Source of the DNA: Bacillota bacterium
GTDB lineage: Bacteria > Bacillota > Clostridia > Lachnospirales > Lachnospiraceae
Direction of reading: 5' to 3'
DNA length: 64,000 bases
NCBI GenBank assembly: GCA_023423335.1
Contig: JAFAFU010000064.1
Location: 1 to 64,000 of the forward strand
The position numbers and the translations under genes are program-made. Below the pieces are notes generated by a model. That model saw nothing but the letters and a program-made list of their open reading frames with translations. It was not told the DNA's origin and did no database searches. Position 1 is the stretch's first letter. Each line of letters starts with the position of its first letter. Positions 15,915-23,767 of this stretch are shown here, one piece after another.

Positions 15915-17105
15915 ATGAAAAAGTACATAAAGCTTTACAATCTATCCCTGAAAGGGTCAGTGATCTCAACCGCAATATGCTCCGGAATCTTAGTTGTATT
16001 GCTGAATGATATCATTGCATGCTACCAGATTAAAGGCACGCAGGAGGGTTTAATGAGCAGTATGATCAGCATCGGATCGCTTGCCGCTTTGTTTACCACA
16101 ATCCTTTTGCAGGGCCATTTCAAGAAAGCCGGATTTATCATTATTTGCGGATTATTAGCTGCGTCCATGTTGATTGTACAGGGTATTCCAATGTCTTTCC
16201 CGATGTTTTTGATTGCCGGTCTCCTGATGGGGTATGGCAACGGCGGTGCAGATTCCTGTCAGAGCTCTTTTCTTGCGGATTTGAACAGGGAGGATACGCC
16301 AAGGCATATGGGGGCCATGCATGGAATTTTTGGCATCGGAGGAGTGCTGACACCGATTATTCTCCGTGCAATGCTGAAGTATTATCACTGGCGAACGATT
16401 TACATAATAATCGGAGCAGTATGCCTGATTTTCATTATGCAATTTGCAGCAGTAACGAAGCTTGTAAATTCACATATTAGTGTCGTAAGCAGAACGGAGT
16501 CAACCTTCTCCATGACCGGCTTCAAAAAATTTATCTCGGAACGATATACGGTTCTGCTTTTACTCAGTCTGTTTTTTGGAGCAGCAGCGCAAAGCGGTGT
16601 GATCGTATGGACGATACGTTATGTTTCGATCTATTTGAATAGTCCGGATTTAGCCGGTATTTGCCTTTCCGTTTATTGGGTGGCAAGTACGGTAAGCAGA
16701 TTCGTCTCACCGTTAATACCATGGAAGCCGTATCAGATTTTAACCTTTGGGGCCATTGCATCAGCAATCATATGGGCACTGGCACTTACAATTAATCTTC
16801 CGGTTATTATATTTGCAGCCTGTATCCTGGTAGGACTGACAAGCGGTTCCTGTATCCCGATGTCTTTAAGTGAGGGAGCAGCGATTAACAGGGAACAAAC
16901 CGGGATGTCGACAAGTATGCTGATGATATTCAAGTCCCTGGGACAGATATTGTCACCGATTGTAGTGGCATTTGTATCCTCCGTGTCCGGTATGCAGACA
17001 GGCATGTTAGTTACGGCAGTTTTCTTCGGCATAAACGGGATATTTTGTGTTCTTATGATACGGGTGAAGGGTAAAAATCAAAATCAATATAATATTCGTG
17101 TTTAA
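15915..17105 (+). CDS. MFS transporter, probable sugar permease
   Basis: The start at 15915 is two bases after the permease stop; the longer frame from 15783 lies within the upstream gene and is not used. The 396-residue product has about 12 membrane segments and the overall look of FucP/YfkF-like major facilitator proteins, including a GxxxG-rich helix (GLLMGYGNGGADSCQSSF) and HGIFGIGGVLTP. It would provide a second, ion-coupled uptake or an export route for the same sugar family. The ribosome site is weak, so translational coupling is likely. Confidence 0.85.
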   Translation: MKKYIKLYNLSLKGSVISTAICSGILVVLLNDIIACYQIKGTQEGLMSSMISIGSLAALFTTILLQGHFKKAGFIIICGLLAASMLIVQGIPMSFPMFLIAGLLMGYGNGGADSCQSSFLADLNREDTPRHMGAMHGIFGIGGVLTPIILRAMLKYYHWRTIYIIIGAVCLIFIMQFAAVTKLVNSHISVVSRTESTFSMTGFKKFISERYTVLLLLSLFFGAAAQSGVIVWTIRYVSIYLNSPDLAGICLSVYWVASTVSRFVSPLIPWKPYQILTFGAIASAIIWALALTINLPVIIFAACILVGLTSGSCIPMSLSEGAAINREQTGMSTSMLMIFKSLGQILSPIVVAFVSSVSGMQTGMLVTAVFFGINGIFCVLMIRVKGKNQNQYNIRV

Positions 17106-17135
17106 TAAAAACAATAAAATAAATCAAATATGGGA

Positions 17136-17163
17136 TTGACAATTCGGGTCCGTATGTTATTAT
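17136..17163 (+). promoter_or_regulatory. Promoter of the catabolic operon
   Basis: TTGACA and TATTAT are separated by 16 bases, the same spacing as at 10673. The shared operator lies directly downstream. Confidence 0.8.
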
Positions 17164-17164
17164 T

Positions 17165-17207
17165 GACTTGTTGGACAAGTGACAAGTGACAATATACAAA
17201 TGACAAC
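17165..17207 (+). promoter_or_regulatory. Tandem ACAAGTG operator 2
   Basis: It begins with the perfect palindrome CTTGT-TGG-ACAAG, which fits the TNGTNNNACNA consensus known for FadR-subfamily GntR regulators. It continues with heptads ACAAGTG, ACAAGTG, ACAATAT, ACAAATG, ACAAC. The core at 17169-17192 matches operator 1 in all but one of 24 bases. It overlaps the expected transcription start, so repression is likely. Confidence 0.65.
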
Positions 17208-17236
17208 TTTATAGTCACAATAAAAGGAGGAAAATA

Positions 17237-18604
17237 ATGCAGAAAGTATTAAAACCATTTAATTTCGCTAAGATGAATACGACAGAAGAGTTCAGCAGAA
17301 TTATGAGTGATGCCGGTGTTCCGTTTCCGGTCGCCAAGAAGCTTGATATTTTAAAGACACCTACTACGATAAATGGGAAAGAAGTCCCTAACAGAATGTG
17401 TATCCACCCGGTGGAAGGCTTCGACGGAACAGAAGACGGAAAACCGTCTGATTTGATTTTTAGAAGATATGAAAGATATGCAAAGGGCGGTGCCGGATTA
17501 TTATGGTATGAATCCATCGCTATTTCGGAAGACGGAAGATGCAATCCGCAGCAGATGAAAATCAGCAGCGAGAACTTAAGCGAGATCAAACGGTTGGTAG
17601 ATGAAACCAATGCCCATGCAATCAAGGCCTTTGGCCGCAAGCCGTATAATGTAATCCAGCTGACCCATTCCGGGCGCAGAAGCAATAACAAGCAGTGGGA
17701 ATCAACCCCCCTGGTAGTGGTAAGAAACCCATACATTGATCATCATTGTTCGATTGACGGCAGTGCGGGAAACATCACGATGGCAACGGATGAAAAGATA
17801 GAAGAAATCGTACAGGGCTTTATTGACGGAGCCGTATTATCAATGGAAGCAGGCTTTGACTCGGTGGACGTTAAAATCTGCCATGAGTACATATTGCGTG
17901 AGCTTTTAGCCGCCTTTGAGAGACCCGGTAAATACGGCGGAAGCTTTGAGAACAGAACAAGAGCGGTTTTTGATATTATCGACGGGATTAAAGAGAAATG
18001 CGGTAACGGCATTGACATCTGTGTGCGCCTGAATGCTTACGATTGCATTCCTTACCCTCACGGCTGGGGAATGAGAAAAGAGGACGGCGTCATGGCTCCG
18101 GATTTAACAGAAACAATCCGGTTATGCAGATTGTTAGTTGAAAAAGAGGTGGAGCTGATTAATATCTCAACGATGATGCCCAGATATCAGCCCTATGGCA
18201 GAGGATATCTGGCGGAACTGGAAGGTTCTGAAATCAATCCGTACAAAGGAACCTATCATTTGCTGGATGCAACACGGGAGATTAAAAAAGCGGTACCGGG
18301 CGGAAAATTTGTAGCTACAGGACTTACCTGGATGGAGCAGTTCGGCGGTGCGGTCGGCGCAGGCGGTATTGAGCAGGAATGGTTTGATTTTGCGGGGTTT
18401 GGACGTCAGGCTTTTGCTTATCCCGATTTTGCAAAAGATATCATTAATGATGGAACAATGTATAGAAGTAAATGCTGCATTACCTGTGATAAGTGCTATG
18501 ACCTGATTCAAAAAGGACATTGTGAAACAGGCTGCGTTATCCGCGATGGTGAGGTCTATCTGCCGCTATATAAAAAATATGTCATGGGATCAAAGAAAAT
18601 ATAG
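17237..18604 (+). CDS. OYE-family FMN oxidoreductase with C-terminal cysteine cluster
   Basis: This 455-residue TIM-barrel flavoprotein belongs to the old yellow enzyme / 2,4-dienoyl-CoA reductase barrel family. It shows NRMCIHPVEGF near residue 55, QLTHSGRRS, SVDVKICHEYILRELLAAF and YGGSFENRTRAVFDI. The C terminus has CCITCDKC and, eight residues on, C-ETG-C, which resembles the CxxCxxC...C ligand set of the [4Fe-4S] cluster in dienoyl-CoA reductases. The NAD(P)H domains of those larger enzymes are absent. It heads the catabolic operon, so it may reduce or oxidise an unsaturated or keto-sugar derivative; the reaction is not known. Confidence 0.8.
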   Translation: MQKVLKPFNFAKMNTTEEFSRIMSDAGVPFPVAKKLDILKTPTTINGKEVPNRMCIHPVEGFDGTEDGKPSDLIFRRYERYAKGGAGLLWYESIAISEDGRCNPQQMKISSENLSEIKRLVDETNAHAIKAFGRKPYNVIQLTHSGRRSNNKQWESTPLVVVRNPYIDHHCSIDGSAGNITMATDEKIEEIVQGFIDGAVLSMEAGFDSVDVKICHEYILRELLAAFERPGKYGGSFENRTRAVFDIIDGIKEKCGNGIDICVRLNAYDCIPYPHGWGMRKEDGVMAPDLTETIRLCRLLVEKEVELINISTMMPRYQPYGRGYLAELEGSEINPYKGTYHLLDATREIKKAVPGGKFVATGLTWMEQFGGAVGAGGIEQEWFDFAGFGRQAFAYPDFAKDIINDGTMYRSKCCITCDKCYDLIQKGHCETGCVIRDGEVYLPLYKKYVMGSKKI

Positions 18605-18614
18605 GAGTGATTAG

Positions 18615-18959
18615 ATGATGGAGTGGTATATTCCGGATTGCTACCTGGGTTCAAAAAGTCATGGAGAAGCCATAACACATGAGGCGGTGTGTATTCTGAA
18701 TCCGTTTAACGAGGATGCAAAGGTTAATTTAATACTGTACTTTGAAGACAGGGAGCCTATGGATGGATTTGAATTCATCATCCCGAAGAGACGCACAATT
18801 CATATCCGTTTGGATAAGGTAACGAATAAGAATGGGAGCCTGATACAGCGGGATACTCCTTACGGGATGAAAATTGAAAGCAGCCGGCAGGTTTATATTC
18901 AATACACTAGAGTAGATACATCCCAACCGGAATTGGCTTTGATGACTACGATATGCTGA
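18615..18959 (+). CDS. ASRT-superfamily (Anabaena sensory rhodopsin transducer-like) protein
   Basis: This 114-residue protein matches by eye the Anabaena sensory rhodopsin transducer over its length: the WYIPDCYLG start, ITHEAVCILNPFNEDAKV, YFEDREP, IPKRRTIHIR and VYIQYTRVDTSQPELAL. It forms a beta-sandwich tetramer in the founding member. Family analysis has proposed that these domains bind small molecules, including sugars, in bacteria without rhodopsins. No rhodopsin gene is present here, and its place between the flavoenzyme and the isomerase supports a sugar-binding or regulatory role in this pathway. Ribosome site AGGAG is seven bases upstream of the first ATG. Confidence 0.88.
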   Translation: MMEWYIPDCYLGSKSHGEAITHEAVCILNPFNEDAKVNLILYFEDREPMDGFEFIIPKRRTIHIRLDKVTNKNGSLIQRDTPYGMKIESSRQVYIQYTRVDTSQPELALMTTIC

Positions 18960-18986
18960 CGCCCAAATTCGCAGTATTTTTTCAGA

Positions 18987-19092
18987 ATGGAGAAAGAGTG
19001 AAAGAAAAATCACTTTCACTCGGAAAGAACCCGCAGGGCGACTTCTTTCATCAGATTTTGTGATGGCGCAAAGCGCCATAATGGAGGTATAT
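18987..19092 (+). repeat. Composite hairpin-module repeat with ribosome site, before the isomerase gene
   Basis: An older-looking ATGGAG (18987-18992) is followed by a GAGTGAAAG/CTTTCACTC hairpin (18996-19021), then GAAAGAA-CCGC...TTCTTTC (19023-19049), then TGGCGC-AAA-GCGCCA (19064-19078). The module ends in ATGGAGG (19081-19087), five bases before the isomerase ATG. Bases 19023-19092 recur at 20326-20395 with about four differences in 70. Confidence 0.8.
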
Positions 19093-20319
19093 ATGAAAGA
19101 TATTATCAGGAATTATGAGATTGCCAGGGAAATCTATGCAGAATACGGTGTTGATACGGATCAGGCAATAAAGACGGCAAAAAGCACGCCGATTTCAATT
19201 AATTGCTGGCAATTAGACGATCTTACCGGATTTGAAAATCCGGATATGAAGCTGAGCGGCGGAATTGAAGCGACCGGCAATGCACCCGGAAAGCCGAGGA
19301 GTAAGGAAGAATACATGAAGCATCTTGACACGGCACTTTCCTTAATTCCAGGCTTCACAAAACTGGCATTACATGCGGTATATTCCGATACGAACGGCAA
19401 AAATGCGGATCGTAACGAGCTGGAACCGAAGCATTTTTCCTTTTGGGTTGATTATGCGAAGGAGAAAAACATCGCCCTTGATTTTAACCCTACCTATTTT
19501 TCCCATAAGAATTCGGAAAGCGGATTTACCTTGGCCAGCAAGGATAAAGCGGTGCACGATTTCTGGATCGAACATGGAAAAAGGAGCAGGAAAATAGGCG
19601 CATATTTCGGAAAAGAATTGGGGGTACCCTGTATAACGAACCATTGGATTCCGGATGGATATAAGGATATCACCGTTGACAAGCTGGGACCGAGAAAACG
19701 GTTGGCCGAATCTCTGGATGAGATCTTTTCCGAACCCCTGGATGCAAAATATAATATTGATTCCGTTGAAAGTAAATTGTTCGGTATCGGAAGCGAAAGC
19801 TATGTACCGGGCTCCCATGAGTTCTACACAAACTATGTGGCAGACCGGCAAAATTGTATTCTATGTATGGATGCGGGACATTTTCATCCGACCGAGACGA
19901 TATCCTCTAAGATTTCCTCCTATCTGGTTTTCCATAAGGAACTAATGCTGCATCTGAGCCGTCCGGTACGATGGGACAGTGACCATGTAATTATTGTGGA
20001 TGACGATTTGAAGAGCATCATGGAAGAGATAGTCAGAAGCGACGCTCTGGATAAGGTTCATATCGGCCTGGACTTTTTTGATGCCAGCATCAATCGCATT
20101 GCGGCTACCGTTATTGGTGCAAGGAATGCAAGAAAAGCATTGCTTCTGGCCCTTTTGGAACCGGCAAAGCAATTAAGGGCTGCCGAATGGGATGATAATC
20201 TGACAAAGCGCCTTGCCTTACTGGAAGAAACCAAAACAATGCCCTTCGGGTTTATATGGGATATGTTATGTGAGCAGGAGCAGGTAAGCGGATCGGATTG
20301 GCTGCATGAGATTCTGTAA
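19093..20319 (+). CDS. RhaA-type L-rhamnose/L-lyxose isomerase
   Basis: The start at 19093 follows ATGGAGG. The 408-residue product is close in length to E. coli RhaA (419) and shows its blocks: NCWQLDDLTGFE at the start of the barrel, FNPTYFSH, MDAGHFHPTET, WDSDHVIIVDDD and HIGLDFFDASINRIAA. These include the metal-binding Glu, Asp and His positions. RhaA enzymes interconvert L-rhamnose and L-rhamnulose, and also L-lyxose and L-xylulose. No rhamnulose-1-phosphate aldolase is present here. The kinase and epimerases downstream act on L-xylulose derivatives, so L-lyxose isomerisation is the favoured role (inference). Confidence 0.88.
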   Translation: MKDIIRNYEIAREIYAEYGVDTDQAIKTAKSTPISINCWQLDDLTGFENPDMKLSGGIEATGNAPGKPRSKEEYMKHLDTALSLIPGFTKLALHAVYSDTNGKNADRNELEPKHFSFWVDYAKEKNIALDFNPTYFSHKNSESGFTLASKDKAVHDFWIEHGKRSRKIGAYFGKELGVPCITNHWIPDGYKDITVDKLGPRKRLAESLDEIFSEPLDAKYNIDSVESKLFGIGSESYVPGSHEFYTNYVADRQNCILCMDAGHFHPTETISSKISSYLVFHKELMLHLSRPVRWDSDHVIIVDDDLKSIMEEIVRSDALDKVHIGLDFFDASINRIAATVIGARNARKALLLALLEPAKQLRAAEWDDNLTKRLALLEETKTMPFGFIWDMLCEQEQVSGSDWLHEIL

Positions 20320-20325
20320 TTGATA

Positions 20326-20395
20326 GAAAGAACCCGCAAAGCGGCTTCTTTCATCAGATTTTGTGATGGCGCAAAGCGCCATAATGGAGGTAAAT
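20326..20395 (+). repeat. 70-base hairpin/ribosome-site module, second copy, before the aldo/keto reductase
   Basis: It contains GAAAGAA...TTCTTTC around CCGC/GCGG, then TGGCGC-AAA-GCGCCA, then ATGGAGG at 20384-20390, five bases before the ATG. It is nearly the same as 19023-19092, so the isomerase and the reductase share one translation-initiation region. Confidence 0.85.
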
Positions 20396-21358
20396 ATGAA
20401 GAGAATTTTTATACCGGATACGGAGCTGTCGCTTTCTACGATTGGATTAGGTACGGTCGGAGCCGGTCTGGACTGGGATCACGAGGATGCGAATCGACTG
20501 TTTGACACTTACCTGGATCATGGCGGTAATGTGATTGACTCTGCAAGAGTGTACTCCGACTGGGTAAGACCGGAGATCGGCAGAAGCGAGCGTGTTATCG
20601 GTGATTGGCTTGAGAAGAGCAAAAGAAGAAATGAAGTAATCCTGATTACAAAGGGCGGACATCCGGATATGCTGGCAGAGCCCCTTGATATGCATAAGAA
20701 CCGTCTTGCCAGGCATCAGATGGTATACGACATAGAACAGTCATTAAAGACGCTGCGTACGGATGTGATTGATATTTATTTCTATCACAGAGATGAACTG
20801 TCCTTGCCGGTAAGCGAATTAATCGAGACGATGGAGATGTTCAGAAAAGAAGGAAAGATCCGTTACTACGGGTGTTCTAACTGGACAACGGCCCGTATGA
20901 AAGAAGCGGATGAATATTGCAGGCAGCAGAACTATCGGGGCTTTGTTGCCAATCAGGCGCTTTTAAATATCGGACTAAAGCACATGAATCCCTTGGCAGA
21001 TGATACTTTAGTGTCTTTTGATGATGAAATGCAGGAATACCATAAGGAAAACAGCAGGAATCTGGCAATCCCTTACATGAGTGCATGCAGCGGCTTCTTT
21101 CATCTGTACTTAACTGCAGGGCCGGATTCGGTTAAGAATAATCCGTACAATACACCGAAAAACAGGCTGATAGCAGAAAGCCTGAGAGCTTTAAGGATGA
21201 AGTATAATGCTTCAATTACACAGGTAGTTCTTGGCTTCTTTGCAATTCAGGATTTCGACTGCCTGCCGTTATACGGACCCTTGAATGAAGAGCAGATCAT
21301 CGATGCTCTGAAAACCATGGATATCAATTTCACCAGGGACGACTATAAGTTTTGCTGA
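20396..21358 (+). CDS. Aldo/keto reductase
   Basis: This 320-residue (alpha/beta)8-barrel NADPH oxidoreductase starts after ATGGAGG. The AKR tetrad positions appear as Asp and Tyr in IDSARVYSDW, Lys in LITKGGHP and His in IYFYHRDE. The end of the barrel carries the cofactor-binding region ASITQVVLGFF. In the operon it probably interconverts a ketose or aldose with its polyol, or a lactone precursor; the substrate is not identifiable from sequence. Confidence 0.88.
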   Translation: MKRIFIPDTELSLSTIGLGTVGAGLDWDHEDANRLFDTYLDHGGNVIDSARVYSDWVRPEIGRSERVIGDWLEKSKRRNEVILITKGGHPDMLAEPLDMHKNRLARHQMVYDIEQSLKTLRTDVIDIYFYHRDELSLPVSELIETMEMFRKEGKIRYYGCSNWTTARMKEADEYCRQQNYRGFVANQALLNIGLKHMNPLADDTLVSFDDEMQEYHKENSRNLAIPYMSACSGFFHLYLTAGPDSVKNNPYNTPKNRLIAESLRALRMKYNASITQVVLGFFAIQDFDCLPLYGPLNEEQIIDALKTMDINFTRDDYKFC

Positions 21359-21385
21359 TGCTTTAAAAGAGAAGGAATGTGGATT

Positions 21386-22891
21386 ATGAAATATCTAATG
21401 GGTATTGATAACGGCGGTACTTTTTGCAAAGCAGCTGTTTTTGATGAAGACGGAAATCAGATAGCTTCCAGTTCTTTTCCAACAATTACATTAACTCCAA
21501 AACCCGGTTATACGGAACGGGATATGAATGAGCTGTGGGAAAGCAATGCCAGGGCTATTCTGACCTGCATTACGAAAAGCGGTATCGATCGCAGGGATTT
21601 AGCCGGAGTTTCTTTCTCCGGACACGGAAAAGGCTTATATCTGGTCGGTGATAATCATGAACCGGCTTATCACGGCATTCTTTCAACGGATAATCGTGCG
21701 TGGGAATACGTGAAAAAATGGTATGAGGATGGTACCTGTCATAAGGTTTATCAAAAGACCTTTCAGGAAATATTGGTCTGTCAGCCGGTCAGTATACTGG
21801 CATGGCTGAAGGACAAGGAGCCTGAGGTACTGCAAAAAACAAAATATATCTTTCATGTAAAGGACTATATCCGTTTTTGTCTGACCGGTGAAGCCTATGC
21901 CGAATATACGGACTCTACCGGAAGCAATTTGGTTAATCTGTCCACATCGTCTTATGACGTGGAACTGTTATCTTTTCTCGGATTGGACAATATCATGGAT
22001 AAGCTGCCCAAATTACGCCGCTCCAATGAAATATGCGGCTATGTGACAAAAAAAGCTGCTCTCAAAACAGGTTTGCCGGAAGGAATTCCGGTTGCGGCCG
22101 GAATGTTCGATATCGATGCATGCGGGATCGCCGCCGGTCTGAGTGATGAGAACAAGATGTGTATGATTGCCGGAACCTGGAGCATCAATGAATTCCTGTC
22201 AAGAAAACCAATCACGGACGGCTCGGTTGCCTTAAATTCCATGTATTGTATCCCGGGGTATTATCTGGTAGAAGAAAGCTCCCCGACATCAGCGGGCAAT
22301 ATGGAATGGTTTATCAGAAACCTGATGGATAAAGAGGAGAAATATTATCAAAAACCAATCTATGATATAGCAAATGAATGGGTCGCCTCTATAAATCCCC
22401 AGGAGAGTAATGTGATCTTTTTGCCATTTCTCAATGGTTCGAATACGGCCCCCCTGGCCAAGGGAACCTTTGTCGGATTGACGGCCTACCATACAAAAAA
22501 GCATATGCTTCGCGCCGTATATGAAGGAATTGTATTTTCTCATCTGACCCATATCAATAAATTACTTAAGAATCATCCGATTCCTGAAAGTATCCGTCTG
22601 GCGGGCGGTGTCACAAAATCGGAGGTATGGGTTCAGATGTTTGCCGATGTTTTACAGATTCCCATTGATGTAATCGAAGATAAAGAAATCGGAGCCCAGG
22701 GGGCTGCCATGGCGGCAGGAATCGCCGCCGGACTCTATCGGGATTATGAAGAAGCAATCCGCCGGACTGTGAAAATAACGAAACAGGTCAAACCGCGCAG
22801 GGAGTATAAGGAAGTCTACGAAGAAAAATACAGTACATATAGTCAGATTATTGATGGCTTAAGCTCCTGCTGGAAAAGGTTCAAAAACTGA
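21386..22891 (+). CDS. FGGY-family carbohydrate kinase, L-xylulokinase (LyxK)-like
   Basis: The ATG at 21386 is used because GAAGGA lies nine bases before it; an in-frame ATG at 21377 is too close to that site. The 501-residue kinase has the FGGY ATPase core: IDNGGTFCKA at the N terminus, AGMFDIDACGIAAG, MIAGTWSIN and GGVTKSEVW. By eye it resembles E. coli LyxK more than RhaB: GYTERDMNELWE, FSGHGKGLYL, ILSTDNRAWE and ESSPTSAGNMEWF correspond to LyxK phrases. The expected reaction is ATP-dependent phosphorylation of L-xylulose at C5. Related ketoses are possible. Confidence 0.82.
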   Translation: MKYLMGIDNGGTFCKAAVFDEDGNQIASSSFPTITLTPKPGYTERDMNELWESNARAILTCITKSGIDRRDLAGVSFSGHGKGLYLVGDNHEPAYHGILSTDNRAWEYVKKWYEDGTCHKVYQKTFQEILVCQPVSILAWLKDKEPEVLQKTKYIFHVKDYIRFCLTGEAYAEYTDSTGSNLVNLSTSSYDVELLSFLGLDNIMDKLPKLRRSNEICGYVTKKAALKTGLPEGIPVAAGMFDIDACGIAAGLSDENKMCMIAGTWSINEFLSRKPITDGSVALNSMYCIPGYYLVEESSPTSAGNMEWFIRNLMDKEEKYYQKPIYDIANEWVASINPQESNVIFLPFLNGSNTAPLAKGTFVGLTAYHTKKHMLRAVYEGIVFSHLTHINKLLKNHPIPESIRLAGGVTKSEVWVQMFADVLQIPIDVIEDKEIGAQGAAMAAGIAAGLYRDYEEAIRRTVKITKQVKPRREYKEVYEEKYSTYSQIIDGLSSCWKRFKN

Positions 22892-22906
22892 TGATAGGAG
22901 GATAAC

Positions 22907-23767
22907 ATGAAACCATACTCGATAGGGATTTATGAAAAAGCAATGCCGAACACCCTGACCTGGAAAGAAAGAATGACGGTTGCAAAAGAGATCGGTTATG
23001 ATTACATAGAAATGAGTATTGATGAAAGTGATGAAAAGCTGAGCCGTCTCTTAATGACAAGCGAAGAACGCAGGAATTTGGTCGAGCTGATGTATGAGAC
23101 AAAGATGCCTATTCGAAGTATCTGTTTAAGCGGTCATCGCAGATATCCTCTTGGCAGTACGGATAAAGTGATTCGCAGGAAGGCATTGGAAATCATGGAA
23201 CAGGCAATTCTTCTTGCGGACGATTTGGGTATCCGGACAATCCAGCTGGCAGGATATGATGTGTATTATGAGAAAGAATCAGAAGAAACGAAACAGTATT
23301 TTTTTGAAAATCTAAGTATTGTGAATGAAATGGCTGCAAGAGAGGGTATCCTGCTGGGCTTTGAAACGATGGAGACCTCCTTCATGGATACGGTATCAAA
23401 AGCATTGGAATATTCCCGTATCATTAATTCGCCTTTCTTGAAGGTATACCCGGACAGCGGCAATTTGGTTAATGCTTCAATCTTATATAAGACAGATGTT
23501 TGTCAGGACCTGGTATCGGGGATTGGCCAAATTATCGCTTTGCACCTGAAAGAAAGTCTTCCCGGAAAATACCGGGAAATCCCGTATGGAACCGGTCATG
23601 TTGACTTCGAAAAAATTATTGATACGGCATGGCGCATCGGAGTACGCAGATATGTAACCGAGCTATGGTATACGGGCCAGGAAAACTGGAAGGAAGATAT
23701 TAAGAATGCTCATGACATGATGGATAAGATTTTGAGTAAAAAGTCGGAGGAGAAAAGTGCTTGCTGA
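22907..23767 (+). CDS. L-xylulose-5-phosphate 3-epimerase (UlaE/SgbU family)
   Basis: This 286-residue TIM-barrel epimerase follows AGGAGG. It shows the UlaE family pattern: GIYEKAMP at the start, ICLSGHRRYPLGS, IQLAGYDVYYE, GFETMET with the catalytic Glu, YPDSGNL with an Asp, and GHVDFEK with the third metal-ligand region. UlaE and SgbU interconvert L-xylulose-5-phosphate and L-ribulose-5-phosphate, which fits exactly between the kinase and the 4-epimerase. The gene overlaps the next by 11 bases. Confidence 0.9.
   Translation: MKPYSIGIYEKAMPNTLTWKERMTVAKEIGYDYIEMSIDESDEKLSRLLMTSEERRNLVELMYETKMPIRSICLSGHRRYPLGSTDKVIRRKALEIMEQAILLADDLGIRTIQLAGYDVYYEKESEETKQYFFENLSIVNEMAAREGILLGFETMETSFMDTVSKALEYSRIINSPFLKVYPDSGNLVNASILYKTDVCQDLVSGIGQIIALHLKESLPGKYREIPYGTGHVDFEKIIDTAWRIGVRRYVTELWYTGQENWKEDIKNAHDMMDKILSKKSEEKSAC

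Noticed and set aside
18615..18959. Light sensing through a rhodopsin transducer
   Set aside because: No seven-helix retinal protein or retinal synthesis gene is in the window, and all neighbours are sugar genes.
19093..20319. L-rhamnose catabolism as the role of the locus
   Set aside because: No rhamnulose-1-phosphate aldolase or RhaB-like kinase is present, while the two L-pentulose-5-phosphate epimerases would be useless for rhamnose.
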